Numbered from the stretch's first letter, positions 25,919 to 34,990 are shown. The stretch is 64,000 bases of DNA from Gammaproteobacteria bacterium (GCA_025358295.1 JANYJY010000032.1:37248-101247), one strand, 5' to 3'. Made by a program: numbers and translations. The notes: generated from the letters alone by a model not told the origin.

Positions 25919-28303
25919 AAAATGGTATTGCGCATCGACCCCAAACATACGCGGAGTGCCGACATGGCGATAGTCAAAGCCAAAGCCCTGCACGTCGACC
26001 GCGTTCGTCAGATAGAACTTGTCTCCGATGTTGCGTCCCCACACACCCACGTCCCACTTGTCGGCTGCGACACTGACGCGCGCATTCAGCAACGCATAGC
26101 CGCCCTGCGCAATCGCCTCCTCGTTGGGCAATGCCAGGTACTGCTTCGAATTGTAATTCGTATCCACGTGGATGTTGAACTTCAATGCGTCGATTTGCCA
26201 GGCCTGCCAATCCGCGGCCAGAGTGCCGGAGAAATGCGGCGCATACGGCAGCTCCTGCCCGATGATGGAACCCGTGGCGAGAGTGCCCTCCTGGACTTCA
26301 GAATGCAGGAAGCCAGCGCTGGCGCGCAGCGTCAGGGCGCGGACCGGCCGGGTCACGATCTCGAGTTCGCCGCCGTCGATCTTGGACTTGCCAAGATTGA
26401 TCAGCGGCTGCTGGCCGGTCGGATACACATTAATGATCTGCTGCTCCTTGTACTGGTAGTGGAACAGAGCGCCGTCCACCTGCACGCGGTGATCCAACCA
26501 AGACGTCTTGAATCCCACTTCGTACGCATTCAGCGTCTCCGGCTTGACCGTCGTCAAATCGTCCGGTGTGAACAGAAATTGGGCATTGAAGGCCGCCGAG
26601 CGGTAACCCTTGCTGTAATTGAAATACAGCAAGGAATCCGGCGTCAAAGTGACGTCGATGCCTGCACGCCCCGTGACTGCCGTGTTGTGCAGGTCCTGCC
26701 GGCGGGTCTGATTGATGATGGCGTCATAGTTGGGCGAGCCCGGCAGGGCCAGTGTAGGCGCGAGGTAGCCGCCCGGTTGTTGGCTGAAGAAGCCGAGGTT
26801 CGCGATGGGCAGCTGATCGCTGCCGCGCAGCTGATTGAGCGCGTTCTTCTGCACGCCGTTGTCATGGTTGTAACGCAGTCCGGCGCGCAGCGTGATCCAA
26901 TCCGCCACCTTGTAGCTGTCATCGGTGTAGGCGGCCCAGCTATTGCGGATCTGATCGAACGAATTGTAGTAATCGCAACCCAGATTGATGTTCGCGCCGA
27001 CGCTGTAGCCTGTGCCCGGGCCAAACGAATTTGCCGCGCAATCGCGATAGTCGTTGAACACATTGAATGCCGGATCGGTGAAGATCTGATTCTCGGTCGA
27101 GTTGTAAATTATTTCGTGTTGATAGTAGGCGCCGACGATATAGCGCAAAGGCGCATCGCCCGTGGAGGTCAGGCGCAGATCCTGGGTGACCTGGCGGGTC
27201 TTGCCGGTATAGGGAATGCTCCAGATCTTATACGGCGCGCCGTCCGTGCCTTCGGGATTGAACAGCGCAGCCTCGTCCCAGGAGGTGATGGACGTGATCT
27301 TGTTGGTGCGCGACACCGCCCATTCACCCGTCAAAGACAGCGCCTCATTATCCTGGCGGCGCCGCGGCGTGTAGTCCTGGGCAACCTGATAATTAGACAG
27401 CGGCGCACTGCCGTAATTGCCGTCCTGAGTGCGGAAATAGCCGGTGAATCCGACGCCGCCGGGATTGCCCGGAGACGGAGCGGGAATTCTGCCGCCAATG
27501 ATGGCGTAGTTCTGCGGATCCTGCATGCTCTTGGAAAACCGCAGCGTGAATTCCAGATCATCCGTTGCCTTGTAGAGCAGCGACAGACGCACGCCGTATT
27601 GGTCGACGCCCTCGAGGTCGGGAGCACCCGGCACCACGTTATGGATGAAACCGTCAACCTTGGTATAGGTGAATGCGAATCGCACTGCGACGCGCTGCGG
27701 AATCAACGCCGTCTGAAAATCGCCTGCGACTTCACGCCGGTTATAGTTGCCCACTCCCACCTTGATATCGGCCTCGGTGTCGAAGCCCGCCTTGTGGGTG
27801 ATGAAATTGATCGCACCGCCCGTGGTATTCTTGCCGTACAAAGTGCCCTGTGGGCCACGCAGCACTTCGATGCGCTCGAGATCGTACATCTCCACGCCGA
27901 ACAGAGTGAAATTCCCCTTGTAGACTTCGTCGATGTAGCTCGCGACGGGGCTCGACTGATTCAGGCTGTAGTCGAACATCGACACGCCGCGCAACGAAAA
28001 CAGCGGCGAGCCTTCGCCGACGATGCCGTTCACCTGCAAATTGGGAACCTGGGTGACCAGGTCCGAGGGCGAGTCCATTTTCAATTGCGCAAGATCCTTG
28101 CTCGTGAGCGCCGTGACCGACACCGGCACGCTCTGCAGCGTTTCGGAACGCTTTTCTGCGGTGACGACGATTTCCTGGATCCCGTCGCTGTCGGCGGGCG
28201 CGGTTTGCGCGCGGGCTGCTGCACTGCCGAGCAAGGCGGCGAGCGCCGTCGGCAGCAACACTCGAGTGATTTTGACGATGTAACGTTCTTTGGTGTTCAA
28301 CAT
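25916..28303 (-). CDS. TonB-dependent receptor
   Basis: A 795-residue outer-membrane receptor. It has a signal peptide (KITRVLLPTALAALLGSAAARA), a TonB-box-like stretch IQEIVVTAEKRSETLQSVPV, and a plug domain (QVPNLQVNG, ERIEVLRGPQGTLYG and NTTGGAINFITHKAG). A 22-strand type barrel ends in a terminal Phe (AQYHF). It imports a substrate that is too large or scarce for porins; the substrate is not evident. I choose ATG 28303 (upstream GAGGG); an in-frame start 21 residues earlier overlaps the ALDH end. The gene lies between ALDH and the acyl-CoA ligase in the same direction as qhp, so it may take up amine-containing compounds. Confidence 0.92.
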   Translation of the reverse strand: MLNTKERYIVKITRVLLPTALAALLGSAAARAQTAPADSDGIQEIVVTAEKRSETLQSVPVSVTALTSKDLAQLKMDSPSDLVTQVPNLQVNGIVGEGSPLFSLRGVSMFDYSLNQSSPVASYIDEVYKGNFTLFGVEMYDLERIEVLRGPQGTLYGKNTTGGAINFITHKAGFDTEADIKVGVGNYNRREVAGDFQTALIPQRVAVRFAFTYTKVDGFIHNVVPGAPDLEGVDQYGVRLSLLYKATDDLEFTLRFSKSMQDPQNYAIIGGRIPAPSPGNPGGVGFTGYFRTQDGNYGSAPLSNYQVAQDYTPRRRQDNEALSLTGEWAVSRTNKITSITSWDEAALFNPEGTDGAPYKIWSIPYTGKTRQVTQDLRLTSTGDAPLRYIVGAYYQHEIIYNSTENQIFTDPAFNVFNDYRDCAANSFGPGTGYSVGANINLGCDYYNSFDQIRNSWAAYTDDSYKVADWITLRAGLRYNHDNGVQKNALNQLRGSDQLPIANLGFFSQQPGGYLAPTLALPGSPNYDAIINQTRRQDLHNTAVTGRAGIDVTLTPDSLLYFNYSKGYRSAAFNAQFLFTPDDLTTVKPETLNAYEVGFKTSWLDHRVQVDGALFHYQYKEQQIINVYPTGQQPLINLGKSKIDGGELEIVTRPVRALTLRASAGFLHSEVQEGTLATGSIIGQELPYAPHFSGTLAADWQAWQIDALKFNIHVDTNYNSKQYLALPNEEAIAQGGYALLNARVSVAADKWDVGVWGRNIGDKFYLTNAVDVQGFGFDYRHVGTPRMFGVDAQYHF

Positions 28304-28360
28304 GAATCCCTCTACCCTCAGGCGATCTGCGGAATTGACGGCGAGGCCGGTCTGCGCCGG

Positions 28361-28375
28361 CATCACGCCGTGATG
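28361..28375 (-). terminator. Inverted repeat across the ALDH stop codon
   Basis: CATCAC-GGC-GTGATG on the minus strand has perfect 6-bp arms and a 3-base loop, and it covers the ALDH stop. It has no U-run. It may be a weak attenuator or a processing site between ALDH and the TonB receptor. Confidence 0.3.
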
Positions 28376-29907
28376 TTAATGCATACGGACTTGCTTTCCA
28401 GATAGGAGTACACCGCCTCGCCACCGAGCTCGCGGCCCCACCCAGATTGTTTGTAGCCGCCGAAAGGCATGGTGGGATCCAGCACATTATGGCAGTTGAC
28501 CCACACTGTACCGGCGCGCAGCTTCGGCGTCAGCCGCAGCACCTGGCCGATGTCCCGCCCCCAGATGCTGGCCGCGAGCCCATAGATGGAATCGTTCGCA
28601 ATGCGCGCTATATCCTCCACGTCGTCGAAGGGTTGCGCGACCACCACCGGCCCGAATATCTCCTCACGCACCACCGACATCTGACTGTTCACGTTAACAA
28701 ATACCGTGGGCTCGACGTAGTAGCCGGGAGTGGCCAATGCCTTGCCGCCGGCCGCCGCCTTCGCTCCGGCGCTGGAACCATCGTTGAGGTAGCGCGTCAC
28801 TCGCTCCCGCTGAATCGAGGACACCAGAGGTCCGATCTGCGCGGTCGGGTCAAGGCCGGGGCCCAGTTTCATGCTTTTGGCCTGATCGGAGATGCCGCTG
28901 ACCACCTTGTCGAAATGTTTGGCGGCCACGTACAGTCGCGATCCTGCGCTGCACACTTGGCCCTGATTGAAGAAAATGGCGCTGGCCGCCCCCGGGATGG
29001 CCACGTCCAAATCGGCGTCCGGCAGAATGATGGCGGGCGATTTGCCGCCCAGCTCCACCGTGACTTTTTTCATGTTGCCGGCCGATGCCTGAACAATGAG
29101 CCGGCCGACCTCGGTCGAGCCGGTGAAAGTGATCTTATCGACGCCGGGATGCGCCGACAACGCAGCGCCGGCCGTGGGACCCATGCCCGTGACCACATTG
29201 AGCACGCCTTTAGGGAACCCGGCCTCGAGCGCCAGTTCGCCCAGGCGCAGCGCCGTCAACGGTGTCTCCTCGGCGGGCTTGAGAACCACCGTACAGCCGG
29301 CGGCGAGAGCCGGAGCGCACTTCCACGTCGCCAGCAGAAACGGGAAATTCCATGCAATCACCGCGCCCACGACGCCGAGGGGCTCGCGTGCCGAAAAAGC
29401 GGCGTATTGCTGGCCGGGTACCAAGGTGCCGGACAGCGGCAGTGTCTTGCCCTCGAGCTTGGTGGGCCAGCCCGCCATATAACGCCATACCTCGATCGCG
29501 TGCTTGATGTCGACATGCCGGGCCATCACCACCGACTTGCCATTGTCGATGGCCTCGAGCTCGGCGAGTTCGTCCGCGTGCTTTTCGATCAGGTCGGCCA
29601 GACGGTGCATCACACGCTCCCGGTCGACCGGCTTCATTTGCGCCCATTCCCCGGCTTCAAAAGCCCGCCGCGCCGCGGCCACCGCCTTGTCGATGTCAGC
29701 CGCATCGCCTTCCGCGCAATGCGCAATGACTTGATCGCTCGATGGATCGCGCACCTCGAAACTCTTGCCGCCGACAGCGGGCACCCAGGCGCCGTCGATC
29801 AACAACTTGCGCGGCTTCGCCAGAAAGGCGGCATTGGCCGGCATGATGGCGGAGAGATCATTGCTGAGCGCGCTTCTCGGCGCACTATTCACAACGGCGC
29901 TATTCAT
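28363..29907 (-). CDS. NAD(P)-dependent aldehyde dehydrogenase
   Basis: A 514-residue ALDH-superfamily enzyme. The Rossmann/cofactor block has GAVIAWNFPFLLATWK and ITFTGSTEVGR. The catalytic Glu is in VTVELGGKSPA, the catalytic Cys in NQGQVCSAGSRLYV, and the later block is EEIFGPVVVAQPFDD. It oxidises an aldehyde to an acid. The start ATG at 29907 has GGAG 8 bases upstream; the alternative start 46 residues earlier overlaps the divergent regulator's promoter. It is the first gene of the minus run leading into qhp and could clear the aldehyde made by QHNDH. It diverges from a LuxR-type response regulator. Confidence 0.92.
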   Translation of the reverse strand: MNSAVVNSAPRSALSNDLSAIMPANAAFLAKPRKLLIDGAWVPAVGGKSFEVRDPSSDQVIAHCAEGDAADIDKAVAAARRAFEAGEWAQMKPVDRERVMHRLADLIEKHADELAELEAIDNGKSVVMARHVDIKHAIEVWRYMAGWPTKLEGKTLPLSGTLVPGQQYAAFSAREPLGVVGAVIAWNFPFLLATWKCAPALAAGCTVVLKPAEETPLTALRLGELALEAGFPKGVLNVVTGMGPTAGAALSAHPGVDKITFTGSTEVGRLIVQASAGNMKKVTVELGGKSPAIILPDADLDVAIPGAASAIFFNQGQVCSAGSRLYVAAKHFDKVVSGISDQAKSMKLGPGLDPTAQIGPLVSSIQRERVTRYLNDGSSAGAKAAAGGKALATPGYYVEPTVFVNVNSQMSVVREEIFGPVVVAQPFDDVEDIARIANDSIYGLAASIWGRDIGQVLRLTPKLRAGTVWVNCHNVLDPTMPFGGYKQSGWGRELGGEAVYSYLESKSVCINITA

Positions 29908-29954
29908 AGGGAACTCCAGACTGAGTAAGACAAGGCAACCCGGCAGGTCGCGTT

Positions 29955-29972
29955 CGATACCCCGGAGTATCG
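29955..29972. promoter_or_regulatory. Near-perfect 18-bp palindrome in the ALDH/response-regulator promoter
   Basis: CGATAC-CCCGGA-GTATCG has perfect 6-bp arms, and the spacer also nearly matches its complement. A half-site GGTATCGA recurs at 30027-30034, just before the response regulator start. Two sites in a divergent promoter suggest a dimeric regulator, perhaps the response regulator itself. This is inferred from position. Confidence 0.45.
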
Positions 29973-30037
29973 CCGCCGGGGCCCAACTGCGGTATAAGTC
30001 GTAAGGAGCAGACGGACTAATACTTTGGTATCGACCG

Positions 30038-30688
30038 ATGAACACGCCAAGTGACGGCGCGCCGACGCGCGTACTGATTGCCGACGATCATCCGCTGTAT
30101 TGCGACGCATTGCGGGCCGTGGTCCCGCAGGCCTGTCCCGACGCCGTTATCGGCGTTGCCGCCTCCCAGGAAGAAGTGCTCGCCGCAGCCACGGGTGAGC
30201 CGGCGTTCGATCTGATCCTTCTGGATCTCAACCTGCCGGGCGCATCCGCCCTGTCTTGCTTGCATGCACTGAAGCGCCTGGTGCCGACCACGCCCATCGT
30301 GGTGGTGTCCGCCGTCGGCGACCCGAAGATCATGCAGGACGCCATCATTGCCGGCGCCAGCGCCTTTATTCCCAAATCCGCGTCCAGCCAAGTTCTGATC
30401 AATGCCCTCAAGGTCATTGTCGCCGGCGGCACCTACATGCCTACCGGGGTCGTAGCAGCCTTTCGCAACGCCGACGGCGCTGCCGCGCGCAGCGAACTCA
30501 CGCTGCGTCAGCGACGCGTGCTCGAGCTGCTGTCCACTGGCCTGTCCAATAAGCGAATCGCACGTGACCTCGAGATCAGCGAAATCACCGTGAAGGCGCA
30601 TGTATCGGCGATATTCCGCAAGTTGGGCGTCAGCAACCGCATGCAGGCCGGCCTCGAGGCGCGCCGCCTGCTTGACGCCCTCTACTGA
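30038..30688 (+). CDS. LuxR/NarL-type response regulator (ErbR/ExaE-like)
   Basis: A 216-residue two-domain regulator. The receiver domain (about 10-130) has the acidic pocket IADDH, the phospho-acceptor D63 in LILLDLNLPG, and the Lys in AFIPKSASS. The C-terminal LuxR helix-turn-helix (about 150-212) has LTLRQRRVLELLSTGLSNKRIA and ISEITVKAHVSAIFRKLGV. This is the NarL/FixJ type that also includes ErbR/AgmR/ExaE, which control quinoprotein alcohol oxidation in Pseudomonas. It is divergent from ALDH and the qhp run and convergent with the hybrid kinase gene, 7-base overlap at the 3' ends (30682-30688). I see no strong ribosome site next to the ATG. Confidence 0.9.
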   Translation: MNTPSDGAPTRVLIADDHPLYCDALRAVVPQACPDAVIGVAASQEEVLAAATGEPAFDLILLDLNLPGASALSCLHALKRLVPTTPIVVVSAVGDPKIMQDAIIAGASAFIPKSASSQVLINALKVIVAGGTYMPTGVVAAFRNADGAAARSELTLRQRRVLELLSTGLSNKRIARDLEISEITVKAHVSAIFRKLGVSNRMQAGLEARRLLDALY

Positions 30689-32103
30689 CGCGCGACTCTC
30701 TCGAGTAGCGCCCGCAGCGCGGGCAGATTGATCGGCTTCGCCAACAGGGTCAGCCCCTGCTTGCGCGCCCTGGCATGGAGCTTGGGATCCGGATCGCTGG
30801 TCATGATGGCCGCGGGCGGCGCACGATCGAACTCCCGGCGCACCTCCTCGATGGCCGCATCCCCCTTGCCCGAGCCCGCAAGATGGTAGTCGCTGATGAT
30901 GAAATCCGGCGACAGATCCGCACCGATGAATTGCACCACCGCCTCTGTGGCCGTCGCCGCCGCAATGGGCCGATGGCCCCATTTGGCTAAGGTGGCGGCG
31001 AGCCCGAGTCGAACGCCGGGATCGTCATCGATGACGGCGATCGCCAGACTGTGGATGCGCCCGGCGTCGCCCGCTCGCGCGGCATGCGGTCGTGACCGGC
31101 CTCGAGGCTTACCGTAGGGAACCAACACGCCGAACACGGAACCGAGTCCGGGCTTGGAGCGCACTTCGCGACTCAGCGACAGCAGCGTTGAAATGCGTTC
31201 CACGATGGACAGGCCGAGACCAATGCCTGTGGTGCGGGCCCGGCCGCCGGCAGGCACCTGATAATAAGCAGTGAAAATGGCCTCGAGGTGCTCCGCTCCG
31301 ATTCCTACGCCGGTGTCGTGTACCGAGATGAGCAGGCCCTCGCGCCTGCGCCGGCAGCCGACCAACACCCGGCCCCGCAGGGTATAGCGAATCGCATTGC
31401 TGATTAAGTTGCGCAATACCGTTTCCAGCAAATGCATGTCCGAGCGCACCCAGGCGCTCGAGGACACATAGTCAAACTGAAGTCCCGCCGAATGCGCCAC
31501 GCTGCCAAATTCCGGCACGATACGATCCAGCACCGCGCTCACCGGAAAATCCCCGTACTGCGGCTCGATGCCGCCCGAGTCAAGCCGGGCCACGTCCAAG
31601 AGCGTATCGAGCAAATTGCTCAGAGAGGCGAGCGCAACGCGCGCCTTGTGAAGATAGTCCAGATCGAGCCCCACCAGCGAGGACTCACCGATGGACTCCA
31701 GAAACAGCAGCGCCGAACTCAAGGGTTGACGCAGATCGTGGCTGGCAGCCGCGAGGAAGCGGGTTTTGGTTTCATTCGCCCGGTCCGCCAGTTCCTTGGC
31801 CGCTTTGAGAGCCAATTCGATTTCCCGGCGCGACTCGAGTTCACGGGTCAGACGTATATTCAGCTGCTCGTACTGTTCTGTCCGCTGCCGGATTGCCTCT
31901 TCGAGGCTGGCCGCCGCCTGAAACCACGAGAACGCGCTGCCTTGTTCATCGACGGTTTTTTCCACCCGGATCATCAATGCCTTCACCGATTTCTTGAGCG
32001 CGCGATTATCGGCGCGCAGCCGAGTTGCGGCGGCGGCCGCGCGCGCCTCCGCGGCTTTGCGCACCACCGACGCCGTCTTGGAGCGCTTGGCTCTAGCCTT
32101 CAT
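30682..32103 (-). CDS. Hybrid sensor histidine kinase (NahK/ErcS'-like, no PAS)
   Basis: A 473-residue cytoplasmic protein with no membrane span. The N-terminal part (1-110) is a coiled coil rich in Ala, Arg and Glu. The HisKA motif is FLAAASHDLRQPLSSALLFL (H122). The HATPase has NLISNAIRYT, VHDTGVGIG and GIGLGLSIVER, and the C-terminal receiver domain (about 355-470) has VIDDDPG, IISDYHL and the Lys in LLAKPIN. This matches the soluble NahK/ErcS' group, though without the usual PAS domains. The start ATG at 32103 overlaps the stop of the NosP-like gene by 4 bases (ATGA), so the sensor and kinase are made together. A kinase for the nearby response regulator is an obvious inference. Confidence 0.85.
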   Translation of the reverse strand: MKARAKRSKTASVVRKAAEARAAAAATRLRADNRALKKSVKALMIRVEKTVDEQGSAFSWFQAAASLEEAIRQRTEQYEQLNIRLTRELESRREIELALKAAKELADRANETKTRFLAAASHDLRQPLSSALLFLESIGESSLVGLDLDYLHKARVALASLSNLLDTLLDVARLDSGGIEPQYGDFPVSAVLDRIVPEFGSVAHSAGLQFDYVSSSAWVRSDMHLLETVLRNLISNAIRYTLRGRVLVGCRRRREGLLISVHDTGVGIGAEHLEAIFTAYYQVPAGGRARTTGIGLGLSIVERISTLLSLSREVRSKPGLGSVFGVLVPYGKPRGRSRPHAARAGDAGRIHSLAIAVIDDDPGVRLGLAATLAKWGHRPIAAATATEAVVQFIGADLSPDFIISDYHLAGSGKGDAAIEEVRREFDRAPPAAIMTSDPDPKLHARARKQGLTLLAKPINLPALRALLERVARQ

Positions 32104-33248
32104 GGCAGCGATGCGACGCCCAGGCAGGTAAAGGAGTTGTTCGCATGGATGGTATTGAATTGCTCGCCCAGAGACGAGAAACCCGTGACGGCATGATCCC
32201 GCAGCAGAGCCTCGATGCCCTTGGTCAGGCCTTGGCGCTCCATGAGCGCGGTGCGCGCGGCGCAATCGACGCCGATGACCAATTCAGGCGCGCCGATCTG
32301 TCCACGCATGGTTGTGAATAGAGCAGCCAGGCTCGCGATCATGTCGCCGGGCTTGGCGAGCGCGACCACGAGCCCCGGCTCCAGCGCACAGGCGAATTCC
32401 AGCGCGCCATCCGGATAAATGCGTTGCATGCCGCGGGCGTAATAGTGACCGCCGATGCGTATCATCAAGGGAAATGCCGCGAAGTCGCCGCTCTCACGGG
32501 GCGGGCGGCGAAATCCGCACGCCGCCGCGTACACCTCGAGCGCCGGGCGTCCGTCGATTTCTCGCACCAGGCGCCGCGCGGGATCCGCGTCGGTGATGAC
32601 GAATTTCTTCTCACTCTGCAGAAAATGATTGTGACAGTACGCAATCACCGGCGACGCCGACGCCACCAGACAGAGAATGGCGGCGCCGCGTTTCGCACTG
32701 CCGTGGTACAGCAATCGAGTACTGCCCGGCGGATGGCCGAGTGGATTGAAATATAGATCGCCGGCCGAGCCGCCGATCAGCGGCAATCCATTCAGCTCCA
32801 AGCCGAGCACGGCCGCTAGCCTCTCCTCGCAACGCGACTCTGCGTCCACCAGCAGCAAAGCGAAGCGATGCTCGAACGCCGCGCCGGGTCCGCTGCCCAG
32901 ATCCAGTCGCAATTGCTGCACGCGCGCCCGAAGTTCCGGCAATCCCATGCCCGCGACGTCCTCGAGCAGAATGTCCGCCGTGGCAAAGCGGCCCGCAGGC
33001 AGGTGGAAGCCCGTGACCCCGCCCGGCTCGAAGCCATGCTTGCTGATGACGCGCCCGGTACACGCGCCGATGACCCGGGTGACGCCGCGCGACACCAAGT
33101 CCCTGCCCAGCACCGCAAAATCGTGGTCGGCAGAGGCAAACACCAGTGTCATCGCGCTGTCGCCGCGGTCGGCGGCAATGGCAGCGGCGGCGGCAGCCGT
33201 GTTGCCCACACACCTGAAGCTCCGAATGCGCTGCGCCCCCTGAATCAT
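32100..33248 (-). CDS. FIST-domain sensor, NosP-like (nitric-oxide sensing)
   Basis: A 382-residue soluble protein with the two FIST halves. FIST-N spans about 30-220 (VFASADHDFAVLGRDL, VIGACTGRVISKHGF and LPLIGGSAGDLYF), and FIST-C spans about 230-375 (GRPALEVYAAACG, GHYYARGMQRI and FSSLGEQFNTIHANNSFTC). NosP in Pseudomonas is a haem-binding FIST protein that senses NO and regulates the partner kinase NahK. Here the next gene is a NahK-like hybrid kinase with an ATGA overlap, which supports that pairing strongly. It overlaps the acyl-CoA ligase gene upstream (ATGA). Haem binding is not provable by eye. Confidence 0.8.
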   Translation of the reverse strand: MIQGAQRIRSFRCVGNTAAAAAAIAADRGDSAMTLVFASADHDFAVLGRDLVSRGVTRVIGACTGRVISKHGFEPGGVTGFHLPAGRFATADILLEDVAGMGLPELRARVQQLRLDLGSGPGAAFEHRFALLLVDAESRCEERLAAVLGLELNGLPLIGGSAGDLYFNPLGHPPGSTRLLYHGSAKRGAAILCLVASASPVIAYCHNHFLQSEKKFVITDADPARRLVREIDGRPALEVYAAACGFRRPPRESGDFAAFPLMIRIGGHYYARGMQRIYPDGALEFACALEPGLVVALAKPGDMIASLAALFTTMRGQIGAPELVIGVDCAARTALMERQGLTKGIEALLRDHAVTGFSSLGEQFNTIHANNSFTCLGVASLP

Positions 33249-34924
33249 CGGAAATCTTCTTCCCAGAATTCCCGTGGGCGGCGCGTCTCAGGGTCCGCGC
33301 GGTTATTTTCCGACTGGCGCAGCTCCACGCGGCGGATCTTGCCCGAGATGGTCTTCGGCAAATCCGCAAATTCGAGCCGCCGGATCCGCTTGAAGGGAGA
33401 GACGCGGCCGCGCACGTATTCCAGGATGGAGCACGCGGTGGCAGCATCGGCGGTCGCTCCGGCCACCAGCACCACATACGCCTTGGGCACGGCCAGCCGC
33501 AGTGGATCCGGGCTTGGTACCACGGCCGCCTCGGCGACCGCGGGATGCTCGATCAGCACGCTCTCCAGTTCGAATGGACTGATGCGGTAGTCGGATGACT
33601 TGAACACATCGTCCAGACGACCGACATAGGTCAGATAACCATCGGCATCGCGGCTCGCCACGTCGCCCGTATGGTAGTAGCCGTCGCGCATGACTTCGCT
33701 GGTTTTCTCCGGATCATCCAAGTAGGCCTGCATGAGTCCGACCGGACGGCGCCGCAGATCCAGGCAAATCTCTCCCTCGTCGCCGAGCGTACCGTCCGCC
33801 GCCACCAGGGCAACTTCATACCCGGGAAGCGGCCGGCCCATTGAACCCGGCTTCAAAGCCAACCCGGGCGGATTGCCGATCTGCGCCGTGGTCTCGGTCT
33901 GACCGAAGCCATCGCGGATGGTCAGGCCCCAGGCAGCCTTCACTTGTTGGATCACTTCGGGATTCAGCGGTTCGCCTGCCCCCACCACCTCACGCAACAC
34001 CACCGGCCAGCGCCGCAAATCTTCCTGAATGAGCATTCGCCACACGGTCGGCGGCGCACAAAACGTGGTCACCTGGCAACGCACCAATTGGTCCAGTAGC
34101 GCCGCGGCGCTGAAGCGGTCGAATTGATAGGCAAGCACCGTCGCTTCGGCGTTCCAAGGCGCGAACAAGCACGACCAGGCGTGCTTCGCCCAGCCTGGCG
34201 AACTGAGATTCAGATGCACGTCCCCCGGGCGCAGGCCGATCCAATACGCCGTCGACAAGTGCCCGACCGTGTACGAGGTCTGGGTATGCGCAACCAGCTT
34301 GGGCTTGGCCGTGGTCCCCGAGGTGAAATACAGCAACATCAAGGCATCGGCAGCCGTCGAGGCGGCGGCCGACAATGCCCCATGCGCCGCATGGCTGTCA
34401 TCGAAATCATGCCATCCCGGCGCACCGCCGCCCACCGCGACCCGGATTGGCGCTCCCTCCAAGCCGTCAAATAGCTTGATCAGATCCCGATCTGTGACCA
34501 CAGCGCAGACTCGGCCGCGCGCGAGACGATCCGCCAGGTCGGCGCGCTGCAGCAGGGTCGTCGCCGGAATCATGACCGCGCCCAGCTTGATCGTGGCCAG
34601 CATGGTTTCCCACAGCGCTACGACATTTCCCAGCATGACGAGTACGCGATCTCCCGGTCCGACGCCGAGCGCGGCGAGAAAATTGGCGACTTGATTCGAA
34701 CGGCGCGTGAGCGCCGCGAAGCTCACGACCTCATCGAGGCCCGCATCATTGACGACCCGCAGCGCCGGCCGCTCATTGCCCACGGCAATCCGGTCGAAGT
34801 AGTCCCGGGCCCAATTGAAATGCGCGACTGCCGGCCAATGAAAGGACTCCAGCACCTGCTCATGGGAGATGCCATCGCGCAGAATCCGGTTGCGCAGTTC
34901 GATGAATGCAGTACCGCTGTCCAC
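33245..34924 (-). CDS. AMP-binding acyl-CoA synthetase (acetyl/benzoate-CoA ligase-like)
   Basis: A 559-residue ANL ligase. Motifs include MLLYFTSGTTAKPKLVAHT (P-loop), the DGFGQTETTAQIGNPPG block, GYYHTGDVASRDADGYLTYVG, KSSDYRISPFELES, and the acylation Lys in LPKTISGKIRRVEL. It activates a short or aromatic acid to acyl-CoA. The start is GTG 34924 with a GAGG-type ribosome site about 7 bases upstream; the frame opens MDSGTAFIELRNRIL. The gene is first in an operon with the NosP-like and kinase genes (ATGA overlaps). A 17-bp inverted repeat lies 49 bases upstream. The gene may provide a metabolite input to the signalling pair; that link is inferred from the operon. Confidence 0.88.
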   Translation of the reverse strand: MDSGTAFIELRNRILRDGISHEQVLESFHWPAVAHFNWARDYFDRIAVGNERPALRVVNDAGLDEVVSFAALTRRSNQVANFLAALGVGPGDRVLVMLGNVVALWETMLATIKLGAVMIPATTLLQRADLADRLARGRVCAVVTDRDLIKLFDGLEGAPIRVAVGGGAPGWHDFDDSHAAHGALSAAASTAADALMLLYFTSGTTAKPKLVAHTQTSYTVGHLSTAYWIGLRPGDVHLNLSSPGWAKHAWSCLFAPWNAEATVLAYQFDRFSAAALLDQLVRCQVTTFCAPPTVWRMLIQEDLRRWPVVLREVVGAGEPLNPEVIQQVKAAWGLTIRDGFGQTETTAQIGNPPGLALKPGSMGRPLPGYEVALVAADGTLGDEGEICLDLRRRPVGLMQAYLDDPEKTSEVMRDGYYHTGDVASRDADGYLTYVGRLDDVFKSSDYRISPFELESVLIEHPAVAEAAVVPSPDPLRLAVPKAYVVLVAGATADAATACSILEYVRGRVSPFKRIRRLEFADLPKTISGKIRRVELRQSENNRADPETRRPREFWEEDFR

Positions 34925-34973
34925 GGAAACACCTCGTTTAGCCCCCTACCTGGCGGCCATCATGCCAGCACCC

Positions 34974-34990
34974 GGGGATGATTCATCCCC
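34974..34990. promoter_or_regulatory. 17-bp inverted repeat upstream of the ligase-nosP-kinase operon
   Basis: GGGGATGA-T-TCATCCCC has perfect 8-bp arms and a single-base centre, 49 bases upstream of the GTG at 34924. It could be an operator for the operon. As RNA it would have a loop too tight for a normal terminator. Confidence 0.4.

Noticed and set aside
25922..28405. An 827-codon open frame on the plus strand opposite the TonB receptor
   Set aside because: It is the antisense frame of a GC-rich gene. It has no domain, no signal and no ribosome site, while the receptor is clear.
28447..29928. A 493-codon open frame opposite the aldehyde dehydrogenase
   Set aside because: Antisense shadow. 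The ALDH motifs on the other strand are complete.
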